Shown here piece after piece: positions 8,187 through 15,257 of a stretch of 64,000 bases of DNA. Below the pieces are notes generated by a model, which saw only the letters and a program-made list of their open reading frames with translations, had not been told where the DNA came from and ran no database searches. The stretch's first letter is position 1, and every line of letters begins with the position of its first letter. Made by a program: the position numbers and the translations under genes. Origin of the DNA: Nocardia inohanensis NBRC 100128. GTDB taxonomy: Bacteria > Actinomycetota > Actinomycetes > Mycobacteriales > Mycobacteriaceae. The stretch spans positions 496,001-560,000 of the forward strand of contig NZ_BDBK01000012.1 of NCBI RefSeq assembly GCF_001612945.1, written 5' to 3'.

Positions 8187-8774
8187 TCAGCCGTTCCGTT
8201 TGGGTTTGGCTCGCACGTGCGCGCGTTCGCCCTGCTTGCCGAAGAGGCTGAGGAATTCGACGGGTTCGGTGTCGGCCGCGCCGAACCAATGCGGTTCGCG
8301 GGTATCGAATTCGGCCGCTTCGCCCGGACCGAGGATCAGGTCGTGGGCGCCGAGGATCATGCGCAGGCGGCCGTTGAGGACGTAGAGCCATTCGTAGCCC
8401 TCGTGCACCTGCGGATTCGGTTCGGAGCGTTTGGAATCCGCCGGGATGATGATCTTGTACGCCTGAATGCCGCCCGCGCGCCGGGTCAACGGGAGCATGG
8501 TCATGCCGCCGCGTTGCACCGCGCGCAGGTGCACGCGCGGGTCGCCGGTGAGCGGGGCGTCGACGAGCTCGTCGAGGGTCACCCCGTGTGCGCGGGCCAG
8601 TGGCAGCAATTGTTCGAGGGTGGGCCGCCGCGCTCCCGACTCCAGCCGCGACAGCGTGCTGACCGAGATTCCAGTGCCGGCCGAAAGCTCCGCGAGGGTG
8701 GTCTCGCGCGATCGTCGCAGCTCACGCAGGCGAGGGCCGACACCGTCCAGGGCCCGATCGGTTTCGTCGTCCAT
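8187..8774 (-). CDS. XRE-family regulator with cupin domain
   Basis: The 195-residue protein has an N-terminal helix-turn-helix (T-L-A-E-L-S-A-G-T-G-I-S-V-S-T-L-S-R-L-E, about residues 26-45) and a C-terminal cupin (V-H-E-G-Y-E-W-L-Y-V-L-N-G-R and L-G-P-G-E-A-A-E-F-D-T-R-E-P-H-W-F). The start is the ATG at 8774, giving the normal ~190-residue length; the long open frame upstream lies over the flavoprotein gene. It is divergent from that gene with 81 bases between. The XRE-cupin plus TrxR-like pair is common in actinobacteria and suggests it represses the flavoprotein gene. The dyad in the gap is shared with the merR-type gene, so two regulators may converge there. Confidence 0.87.
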   Translation of the reverse strand: MDDETDRALDGVGPRLRELRRSRETTLAELSAGTGISVSTLSRLESGARRPTLEQLLPLARAHGVTLDELVDAPLTGDPRVHLRAVQRGGMTMLPLTRRAGGIQAYKIIIPADSKRSEPNPQVHEGYEWLYVLNGRLRMILGAHDLILGPGEAAEFDTREPHWFGAADTEPVEFLSLFGKQGERAHVRAKPKRNG

Positions 8775-8777
8775 CTC

Positions 8778-8808
8778 TGTAGTTTGCCAGAACGGCAAGA
8801 AACATTGC
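8778..8808 (+). promoter_or_regulatory. MerR-type promoter candidate for the flavoprotein gene
   Basis: The dyad TTGCC-AGAAC-GGCAA (8784-8798) follows a -35-like hexamer TGTAGT (8778-8783) and precedes a weak -10-like CATTGC (8803-8808), a 19-base spacer. The same dyad (13 of 15 bases identical) and spacing occur at the merR-type gene at 10754-10784. That suggests one MerR-type activator acts on both. The -10 is a poor match, as expected only for an activator-dependent promoter. Confidence 0.5.
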
Positions 8809-8855
8809 CAGGCTGGCTCGGCCCCGGGCACGGTGGTCGGCAGGAGGTGGTCAGG

Positions 8856-9905
8856 ATGACCGAACTGCTGAACGACAGCTATGACGTGGTGGTGATCGGC
8901 GGCGGGGCAGCCGGGTTGAACGGGGCGTTGATGCTCGCCCGCGCCCGCCGCTCGGTACTGGTGATCGACGCGGGACAGCCGCGCAACGCACCCGCCGACG
9001 GGGTGCACGGGCTGTTCGCCAGGGAAGGCGTGCCGCCGGCCGAGCTGATCGCGCGCGGCCGGGAGGAAGTGCGCGGCTACGGCGGCCACATCGTGAACGG
9101 TGAAGTCGTCACGGCAGTCCGCGATCGGGCCGATGACGAGATCACAGGCGCGGCCGGCCGGGGCGCGGCGACCGCCGATCACCAATCCGCTTCGGATAGA
9201 GCCGGTTTCACGGTGACGCTGGCCGACGGGCGGACGGTGCGGGCGCGGCGGCTGCTGGTGACCACCGGGCTGGTGGATGAGTTGCCGGAGATCGAAGGGC
9301 TGCGCGAGCGCTGGGGTCGCGATGCGATCCACTGCCCGTACTGCCACGGCTGGGAGGTCCGGGACCGGGCGATCGGCGTGATCGGCAACGGCCCCATGGC
9401 AGTTCACCTGGCGCTGCTGTTCCGGCAGTGGAGCGAGGACGTGATGTTCTTCGCGCACACCCTGGACGCACCCGAGGGTGAGCAGGCGGAACAGCTTGCG
9501 GCACGGGGTATTCCGGTGGTGATCGGCGAGGTCAGCGCGGTGGAGACCGAGGACGATCGGCTCACCGGGGTGCGGCTCGCGGACGGTACGCGGGTGGCAC
9601 GCGCGGCACTGGCCGTGCCCACCCGGATGGTCGCGCGGGCGGGGACGCTGGCCGGGCTGGGATTGCATCTCGTCGAACACCCCAGTGGCGCAGGCGAATA
9701 CATTCCCGCCGATGCGACCGGCCGCACCGATGTCCCCGGCGTGTGGACCGCGGGCAATGTCACCGACCTGACCGCTCAGGTGGGTAATGCGGCGGCCGCC
9801 GGCGCGATGGCCGGAGCGCAGATCAATGCGGATCTGGTCAACGAGGAGATCCGCGATGCGGTGACCGCCTATCGCGCGGCCACCGAACCGGCGGGCGTGC
9901 ACTGA
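8856..9905 (+). CDS. Thioredoxin-reductase-like NAD(P)/FAD oxidoreductase
   Basis: The 349-residue protein has an FAD-binding G-G-G-A-A-G-L-N-G-A at about residues 15-24, an E/D-ending strand (V-I-D-A-G), a central NAD(P)-binding G-V-I-G-N-G-P-M-A-V-H and a C-terminal G-V-W-T-A-G-N-V FAD motif. A C-P-Y-C pair lies at about residues 160-163, near where thioredoxin reductases carry redox-active cysteines. An inserted low-complexity stretch (around residues 95-110) separates two beta strands. Start ATG at 8856 after AGGAGGTGG. It likely reduces a small thiol, disulfide or other electrophile with NAD(P)H in the cytosol. It sits between an XRE-cupin and a TipA-like regulator, both plausible controllers. 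Confidence 0.88.
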   Translation: MTELLNDSYDVVVIGGGAAGLNGALMLARARRSVLVIDAGQPRNAPADGVHGLFAREGVPPAELIARGREEVRGYGGHIVNGEVVTAVRDRADDEITGAAGRGAATADHQSASDRAGFTVTLADGRTVRARRLLVTTGLVDELPEIEGLRERWGRDAIHCPYCHGWEVRDRAIGVIGNGPMAVHLALLFRQWSEDVMFFAHTLDAPEGEQAEQLAARGIPVVIGEVSAVETEDDRLTGVRLADGTRVARAALAVPTRMVARAGTLAGLGLHLVEHPSGAGEYIPADATGRTDVPGVWTAGNVTDLTAQVGNAAAAGAMAGAQINADLVNEEIRDAVTAYRAATEPAGVH

Positions 9906-9918
9906 CGCTCACCGGCAG

Positions 9919-9950
9919 GGCGGCGTGCCGGGTGACTCCGGCACGCCGCC
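9919..9950. terminator. Bidirectional hairpin between convergent genes
   Basis: A perfect 13-bp stem GGCGGCGTGCCGG/CCGGCACGCCGCC with a 6-base loop lies 13 bases after the flavoprotein stop and 7 bases before the MerR-type stop. There is no T run, as is common for high-GC hairpin terminators. It would serve both strands. Confidence 0.6.
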
Positions 9951-9957
9951 GCGGCGC

Positions 9958-10710
9958 TCAGCTCAACCGGGCGTTGGCGTACACCGCCATGGCATCGCGG
10001 TAGTACTCGGCGAGCCCCGGGGCGATGCGGTCGTAGTTGGCTTTGAACCGCTCGTCCTCGACGAACATCTGGCCCATGCAGGTGTAGGCGTTCCGGTCGG
10101 GCGTCCAACCGGCGCTGACACTTCGGTAGTGCTGGTCGATTTCGGCCTGTACCGCCGGGTCGCTCACGTCCACATTGGCGACCATGAGTTCGGCCATGCG
10201 GATCATCGCCGCGGTCATCTCGCGCTGCATGCGGTCGATATCGGCCGGGGTCAGGTCGGCCATCGCGGCTTGGGCCTGTTCGAACTCCTTCGGCCAGCGG
10301 GCTCGCGCTTCGTCGTCGTATCGGTGGTGGTCGAAGCCTTCGAACAGGTTCTCCGGCCGGCTGATCTTGGTCATATCGCGGTTTCCCTCCAGTTCGGCAA
10401 TGGTGCGCTCGACGGTCCGGGTCACGGCGGCCAGCGAATCGGCTTGGATGCGTAGTCGTTTGTGGTGTTCGCGCAGCGCGTCCAAGGGGTCGCGCTGTTC
10501 GGCCAGCACCGCGGCTATCTCGTCCAGGCTCAGTTCCAGGCGGCGCAGCACGAGGATCTGCTGGAGCAGCAGGAGCTGTTCGACCTCGTAATAGCGGTAG
10601 CCGTTGGAACCGATCCGCGCCGGTTTCAGCAATCCGATCTCGTCGTAGTGCCGGAGCGTGCGGGAGGTGATGCCCGCCATCCGGGCCACCTGTGTGATGG
10701 ACCAGGCCAT
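9958..10710 (-). CDS. MerR-family regulator with TipAS ligand domain
   Basis: The 250-residue protein has an N-terminal MerR winged helix (S-I-T-Q-V-A-R-M-A-G-I-T-S-R-T-L-R-H-Y-D) and wing (G-Y-R-Y-Y), then a dimerisation coiled coil (about residues 75-110). The C-terminal TipAS domain (about 125-250) contains D-R-N-A-Y-T-C-M-G-Q-M-F-V-E-D-E-R-F-K. TipAS domains bind thiopeptides and other amphipathic antimicrobials, sometimes through Cys; one Cys is present near residue 213. ATG at 10710 follows AGGAGGTGG. The promoter has the 19-bp MerR spacer with a centred dyad, so it is probably autoregulated, and a matching site precedes the adjacent flavoprotein gene. Confidence 0.9.
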   Translation of the reverse strand: MAWSITQVARMAGITSRTLRHYDEIGLLKPARIGSNGYRYYEVEQLLLLQQILVLRRLELSLDEIAAVLAEQRDPLDALREHHKRLRIQADSLAAVTRTVERTIAELEGNRDMTKISRPENLFEGFDHHRYDDEARARWPKEFEQAQAAMADLTPADIDRMQREMTAAMIRMAELMVANVDVSDPAVQAEIDQHYRSVSAGWTPDRNAYTCMGQMFVEDERFKANYDRIAPGLAEYYRDAMAVYANARLS

Positions 10711-10753
10711 CGTTGTCACCACCTCCTGGTTGGGTTGTCCGGCACTTTCACGA

Positions 10754-10784
10754 AAGGTAGAGGTTGCCGTAACGGCAAGGTCAA
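10754..10784 (-). promoter_or_regulatory. Autoregulatory MerR-type promoter with 19-bp spacer
   Basis: On the minus strand, -35 TTGACC (10784-10779) and -10 TACCTT (10759-10754) are separated by 19 bases. The spacer begins with the dyad TTGCCG-N3-CGGCAA (10764-10778). Over-long spacers with a dyad are the hallmark of promoters activated by MerR-family DNA twisting. It overlaps the last codons of the sensor-kinase gene. Confidence 0.75.
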
Positions 10785-12091
10785 GGCTGCGCCGCGGGGC
10801 AGGGCGGGAGTTCGAAACCGATGGTGCCACCCGGGCCCGGTTCGGCGAAGACCGTGCCGTGGTGGGCGGCCACGATATCGGCGACGATGGCCAGGCCGAG
10901 GCCGGAGCCCGCGGTGCCCTGCGCTTCGCGGGTACGGTGGAACCTGTCGAAAATGGCTGTGACCGAACCGGATTCGATACCGGGACCTCGGTCGTGCACC
11001 GCCAGCCGCGTACCCAGGATACGAATATCGATGGGCGTGCCGGCCGGACTGAACTTCACGGCATTGCCCAGCAGGTTGTCCACGCAACGCGCCAGAGCTT
11101 TCGGCCGGGCGCGTACGGGCTCCGGTGCCGTACAACTCACGGTGATGGTCCGGCCGGTGCGATGTCGGAAACGCCGTGCGCACTCCTCCGCCACATCGGC
11201 CAATTCCAGCCGCACCGCATCCTCGTCGGCGTATTGGTCGGTCGAGAGTTCGACCAGTTCACCGACCAGTTCATCCAGCGCCCGGATCTCCGTGACCAGG
11301 GTGGTGAGCACCTGTGTCTCGTCGGCTTCGGGGAGCCGGCCGCGGGCGCGTTGCAGCAGTTCGGCGCTGCCGCGAATGGAGGTGAGCGGGGTGCGGAGTT
11401 CGTGACCGGCATCCTGGACCAGGCGCTGCTGCTGGGCGCGCGACTGCCGCAGCGCCCGCAGCATGGTGTCGAAACTCTTTGTCAGCCTGCCGATTTCGTC
11501 GTGTCCCGCACCGGGCAGCGTGGTGGATAGATCGCGCGTGGTGGTGATGTGCTCGGTGGCGGTGAGCAGGCGGCGCACCGGCCGCAGGATCCGGCCGATC
11601 GCCAGCCAGGCCAGCAGGGCCGACAACAGCACCGCGCCGATGGTGACACCGGCTGTGCGCCACAGGAATTGCTTGTCGATGCGTTCGGATTCGCGGTAAT
11701 GCTGGGCGACCATCACCGCACCGCCGGGCGCGGGCCGGGTGATGATGTCGTACGGTTCGCCGTCCAGCTCGATGTCGACACGCGCTGTGCCGCTACCGGT
11801 GCCGGCGATGTCCTGGTCGGCAGCGGTGACCGGGAGGATGCGCCCGCCCGGCGTGAGCGACTTGACGCTGCCGTCCGCGCGCACCAGCTGCTCGACGATA
11901 TCGGGGCGCGGTGGCAGCACCGCGCCGCTGTTCAATACGGCGACAGCGGCATCGGCGCGGTCGTTGAGGCTGTACTCGAGCTGGTCGATGACCAGGTCAC
12001 GCGCATTGCGGTACGAGGTCGCCAGAATGAGCGCGATGGCCAGGACGGTGACCGCGACGGCCACGGCGGCGATGCGGGTGCGCAGCATCAT
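10781..12091 (-). CDS. Membrane sensor histidine kinase (MprB-like)
   Basis: The 436-residue protein has a first transmembrane helix (about residues 5-25), an extracytoplasmic sensor (26-145), a second helix (148-168), HAMP (170-222), HisKA with H-E-L-R-T-P-L-T (phospho-acceptor His about 230) and HATPase_c. The ATPase domain shows D-N-L-L-G-N-A-V-K-F-S (N box), D-R-G-P-G-I and G-S-G-L-G-L-A-I-V. It would phosphorylate the response regulator encoded immediately upstream. Its ATG overlaps that gene's stop (ATGA), so translation is coupled. Architecture resembles mycobacterial MprB/TrcS sensors of envelope stress; the signal is not deducible. Confidence 0.92.
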   Translation of the reverse strand: MMLRTRIAAVAVAVTVLAIALILATSYRNARDLVIDQLEYSLNDRADAAVAVLNSGAVLPPRPDIVEQLVRADGSVKSLTPGGRILPVTAADQDIAGTGSGTARVDIELDGEPYDIITRPAPGGAVMVAQHYRESERIDKQFLWRTAGVTIGAVLLSALLAWLAIGRILRPVRRLLTATEHITTTRDLSTTLPGAGHDEIGRLTKSFDTMLRALRQSRAQQQRLVQDAGHELRTPLTSIRGSAELLQRARGRLPEADETQVLTTLVTEIRALDELVGELVELSTDQYADEDAVRLELADVAEECARRFRHRTGRTITVSCTAPEPVRARPKALARCVDNLLGNAVKFSPAGTPIDIRILGTRLAVHDRGPGIESGSVTAIFDRFHRTREAQGTAGSGLGLAIVADIVAAHHGTVFAEPGPGGTIGFELPPCPAAQP

Positions 12092-12789
12092 GACGGCCGC
12101 ACCGTGTAACCGACATTGCGGATGGTGTGGATGATCCGGGGTTCGCCGCCCTCCTCGGTCTTGCGCCGCAGATACCCGATGTACACATCGAGTGAACGCG
12201 ATTCGGTATCGAAGTCGAAGCCCCAGATGTGCTCGTAGATCTGACTGCGAGACAAGACGATTCGCGCATTCCGCAGCAGCAGTTCGAGCACGTCGAACTC
12301 GGTCTTGGTGAGATCGAGCTCGCGCGCGCCGCGAAACACCTGGCGGGTGGCGGGATTCAGGCTCAGGTCGCCGATGGCGAGCAGCGCCGGTTCGGCGTCG
12401 TATCGGCTGCGGCGCAGCAGCGCCCGCAACCGGGCCAGCAATTCCTCCGTATCGAACGGTTTGGGCAGGTAGTCGTCGGCTCCGGCGTCCAGCCCGGCCA
12501 CCCGATCCCCGGTCTGCTGACGGGCGGTGAGCACCAGAATCGGGAGATGGTCGCCCCGGCGGCGCAGCTGCCGGCACAGCGACAGACCGTCCAGTCGCGG
12601 CATCACCACATCCACGATGGCCAGATCGGGCCGCCGTACCGCCAGCGATTCGAGCGCCTCCACCCCGTCGGCGGCCAGCTCCACCCGATAGCCCTCGAAG
12701 CGCAGCAGCATGTCCAGGGTGCTGCGCACATTCGGATCGTCTTCGACGACCAGGACGGTCGGGGCGGCGGCTGCGGTCGGGGTGCTCAC
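12088..12789 (-). CDS. OmpR-family response regulator (MprA/TcrA-like)
   Basis: The 233-residue protein has a receiver domain (about 11-125) with acidic pair E-D-D, phospho-acceptor Asp near residue 60 (A-I-V-D-V-V-M-P), conserved L-T-A and L-P-K-P-F lysine, followed by a winged-helix DNA-binding domain. The latter shows D-L-T-K-T-E-F-D-V-L-E and the C-terminal S-L-D-V-Y-I-G-Y-L-R-R-K-T pattern. It starts at GTG 12789. It forms a two-gene operon with the kinase downstream. All catalytic residues are present, so a normal phosphorelay is expected. Confidence 0.92.
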   Translation of the reverse strand: MSTPTAAAAPTVLVVEDDPNVRSTLDMLLRFEGYRVELAADGVEALESLAVRRPDLAIVDVVMPRLDGLSLCRQLRRRGDHLPILVLTARQQTGDRVAGLDAGADDYLPKPFDTEELLARLRALLRRSRYDAEPALLAIGDLSLNPATRQVFRGARELDLTKTEFDVLELLLRNARIVLSRSQIYEHIWGFDFDTESRSLDVYIGYLRRKTEEGGEPRIIHTIRNVGYTVRPS

Positions 12790-12908
12790 CCGTCAATGTT
12801 GCCCACAGATTGCCTCAACACCCGTGACGGATCCCGCGATTCGTGACCGCCGTCACCGCCGGGGCGACCGACCACGCCGCGCCAGCGCCGTGTCCGTGCT
12901 CAGCTCCC

Positions 12909-13044
12909 CGTGGACCCGTTCCCGGTGATCCCGCTCCCCGTGGGCCGGCTCCCAGTGATCCCCGCTCCCCGTGGTCTCGGTCGCGGTGGTCCGGCTCCAG
13001 GTGGCCCCGCTCGTGGCGATCCCGCGGCAAGTGGTCCCGGTCCC
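12909..13044. repeat. Nine tandem copies of a degenerate 15-bp unit
   Basis: Nine units with approximate consensus GGTGGTCCCGCTCCC run head to tail: eight of 15 bases and one, the fourth, of 16. Each starts with (a/c/g)GTG(a/g). They occupy most of the 423-base gap between the response-regulator start (12789) and the hydrolase start (13213). No convincing gene is seen in the gap. Multiples of 15 preserve frame, but the 16-base copy would break a coding repeat. It is probably a non-coding minisatellite, though it could affect transcription of either flanking gene. Confidence 0.8.
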
Positions 13045-13212
13045 GTTTGACTCGGGCTGGGCGAATCGCGGCTCGAGCGGGCCTGACAAACGGTTCGGCC
13101 GGATTCTTACGCGCCTTTGCCTTTTCCCTGCCGTGCCCTTGATCCCCTCACGAGAAGCTCATGGTTGTCCGGTTAGACCGGTCGAAGGTTTTGCGAGAGA
13201 GGGCGTTTCGGA

Positions 13213-14703
13213 ATGGTGAAGAAGACGGTGCGGCGGACCGGACTGTTGCTGGCGCTCGCGGTGACCGCCGGGGTGATCACGGCGTGTGGCGGGGCGCAGC
13301 CGGCGGCGACGCCGGAGTGGTGCCCGGCCGTCGCCGAGCATCGGGTGGATTGCGGGACGGTGAAACGGTCGATCGTGGCGGGGCAGCCGGAGCTGGGGTC
13401 GGTCGATGTGGCGTATGCGCTGGTGCGGCACAGCGATTCGGCGGTGGCGACGGCGGGCACCATCACCCCGAATCCGGGCGGGCCGGGGGTGCCGCTGATT
13501 TCGCATGCCCCGGAGGCGGTGCAGTTGACCGGGGATCTGCTCAGCGATCACGATCTGTTGCTCATCGATGCGCGCGGCACCGGGTTGTCGGGTCCGCTGG
13601 AGTGCGGTGGCAGCGAAGCGGATCACCAGTTCGGTAACCGGGAACAGCAGCGGAAGATGGCGGCCGATTGCGCTTCGGCGCTCGGGCCGAAGGCCGCCGG
13701 GTACACCTCGGCCGCGACCGCCGACGATTTCGATGCGGTGCGCGCGCACCTGGAGATCCCGAAGCTGGTGCTGTACGGCATCTCCTACGGCACCTATCTG
13801 ACGCCGGTGTACGCGCAGCGGCATCCCGACACCGTGCAGTCGATGGTGCTGACCGGCGCGTATCCCGCCGACGCGGACCGGTTGGCGCGCCCGAATGCCG
13901 AGGCGGTATCGCTTGCGCTGCAACGCATCTGCCAGCGCAGCGGAGTCTGCGACGGCAATCAGGCGGTCGCGGACCTGCGCACCGTCGCGGCTCGCTTGCG
14001 CACCGCCCCGCTGGAGTTCACCTCCCCGCGCCCCTTCGCCCTGACCGAGGCCAAGCTGGCCACCTGGGTGTTCGAGGCCGCGACCTCGAATGTCGGCGCG
14101 GATCCGACCGCCATGACGCCGCTGGGACTGCTGCCCGCCGCCCTGCGGGCCGCCGCGACCGGCGACGACACCGCGCTGCGGCAGTGGGCGCAGCAGATCG
14201 CGGCGGAGTCGGCGTACGAGAACATCGGCGCGTATCTGACCGTCACCTGCAACGACTACCCGACCCTCTGGAACACCGACGCCAACCCGGCGCAGCGCCG
14301 GCAGCAGTACGACGCCGCCATCGCCGCGGCCGGTGACCTCGGCGCGTTCAGCGCCGCCGGTTTCGCCGCGGGTCAGCGCGACGGCGGTGACGCCTGCATC
14401 GACTGGCCCGCCACCTCCGCGACGCGCCCGCACGATATGACCGAGCAGCTGCCGGATGTGCCGGTGCTGGTGCTCTCCGGTGACCTCGACGCCATCACGC
14501 CCGATGCCAACGGCAAGCTGGCCGCGGCCCGGTTCCCGCACGCCACCTTCATTTCGGTGCCCAACACCGGCCACGTGCCGGATCTGGAGCCCAGCGGTTG
14601 CGTGGTCGGTGTGGTGGGCAACTTCATCCGCACCGGAACTCCGGGCGCGACGGAATGCGTGGCAGCCATTCCGCCGATCGCGGTGGCCCCGGTCGCGCCT
14701 TAG
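13213..14703 (+). CDS. Secreted lipoprotein alpha/beta hydrolase (tripeptidyl-aminopeptidase type)
   Basis: The 496-residue protein has a positively charged signal sequence ending in a lipobox (V-I-T-A-C, Cys 25). The alpha/beta hydrolase core shows the oxyanion motif N-P-G-G-P-G (about 87-92), nucleophile G-I-S-Y-G-T (Ser about 191), acidic residue in S-G-D-L-D-A-I-T-P (about 424-426) and His in N-T-G-H-V-P-D (about 454). The C-terminal TAP-like cap is typical of the Streptomyces/mycobacterial SlpD/Tap family that cleaves short N-terminal peptides. Several extra cysteines suggest disulfides. ATG at 13213 follows a weak GAGAGGG. The stop overlaps that of the next gene on the other strand. Confidence 0.88.
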   Translation: MVKKTVRRTGLLLALAVTAGVITACGGAQPAATPEWCPAVAEHRVDCGTVKRSIVAGQPELGSVDVAYALVRHSDSAVATAGTITPNPGGPGVPLISHAPEAVQLTGDLLSDHDLLLIDARGTGLSGPLECGGSEADHQFGNREQQRKMAADCASALGPKAAGYTSAATADDFDAVRAHLEIPKLVLYGISYGTYLTPVYAQRHPDTVQSMVLTGAYPADADRLARPNAEAVSLALQRICQRSGVCDGNQAVADLRTVAARLRTAPLEFTSPRPFALTEAKLATWVFEAATSNVGADPTAMTPLGLLPAALRAAATGDDTALRQWAQQIAAESAYENIGAYLTVTCNDYPTLWNTDANPAQRRQQYDAAIAAAGDLGAFSAAGFAAGQRDGGDACIDWPATSATRPHDMTEQLPDVPVLVLSGDLDAITPDANGKLAAARFPHATFISVPNTGHVPDLEPSGCVVGVVGNFIRTGTPGATECVAAIPPIAVAPVAP

Positions 14704-14987
14704 TGCAGCGCGATCCGTAGCGGGTGGGCGGGATCGAAGATGGAGCGCGGCGGTCCCTCCCCCGCCGGGTGCACCTCGAGTTTCCCGTTGTCGTTGAGCA
14801 GGATCCGGCGCCCGGGGTAGGTGCGCTGGGCGATTTCGATATCGCGTTCGTCGAACAGGTCGCGACCGGTGAAGACGAGTACGCCGAAGTGCAGTTCGGT
14901 GGCGTAGACGCTCGCGGGCCAGCGATGTAGCCAGACGTCGAGATCGAAGAGAGTGTTGGGTTTGGGCAGGTCAGTGCCGACCGTCAT
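14700..14987 (-). CDS. Small conserved-type hypothetical protein
   Basis: The 95-residue soluble protein starts at an ATG at 14987 with AGGA 8 bases upstream. It has a compact mixed alpha/beta composition (repeated hydrophobic strands such as F-G-V-L-V-F-T and R-R-I-L-L), no signal and no membrane segment. It ends within the last codons of the convergent hydrolase gene (4-base overlap). I do not recognise its family and assign no function. Confidence 0.6.
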   Translation of the reverse strand: MTVGTDLPKPNTLFDLDVWLHRWPASVYATELHFGVLVFTGRDLFDERDIEIAQRTYPGRRILLNDNGKLEVHPAGEGPPRSIFDPAHPLRIALH

Positions 14988-15257
14988 GCGGCGATCCTAG
15001 ACCCGGGTGCGGCCGGTCCGGAATACCTTCTGTCCCTTTCGCGCGACCCGCCCCGGCGTTTCGCCGAGCCGATCACGGGAAGAGCGGCAAAAGGCCGATC
15101 GCGGAAGAGCACCGAGTGGTCGATCCCGGGCACGGAAGCCGATCGAGAGCAGCGTCCCGAGGGCGGGTGCGCGGGTTCCCGTATCGTGGGCGGCAGCCCG
15201 GAAAGCACGACATCGCAGACATTCCACGCAGCAGTCGAACGCGCGAAAGGGTGTGCC

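Noticed and set aside
12909..13044. CRISPR-like array
   Set aside because: Units are contiguous 15-bp degenerate repeats with no spacers and no cas genes nearby.
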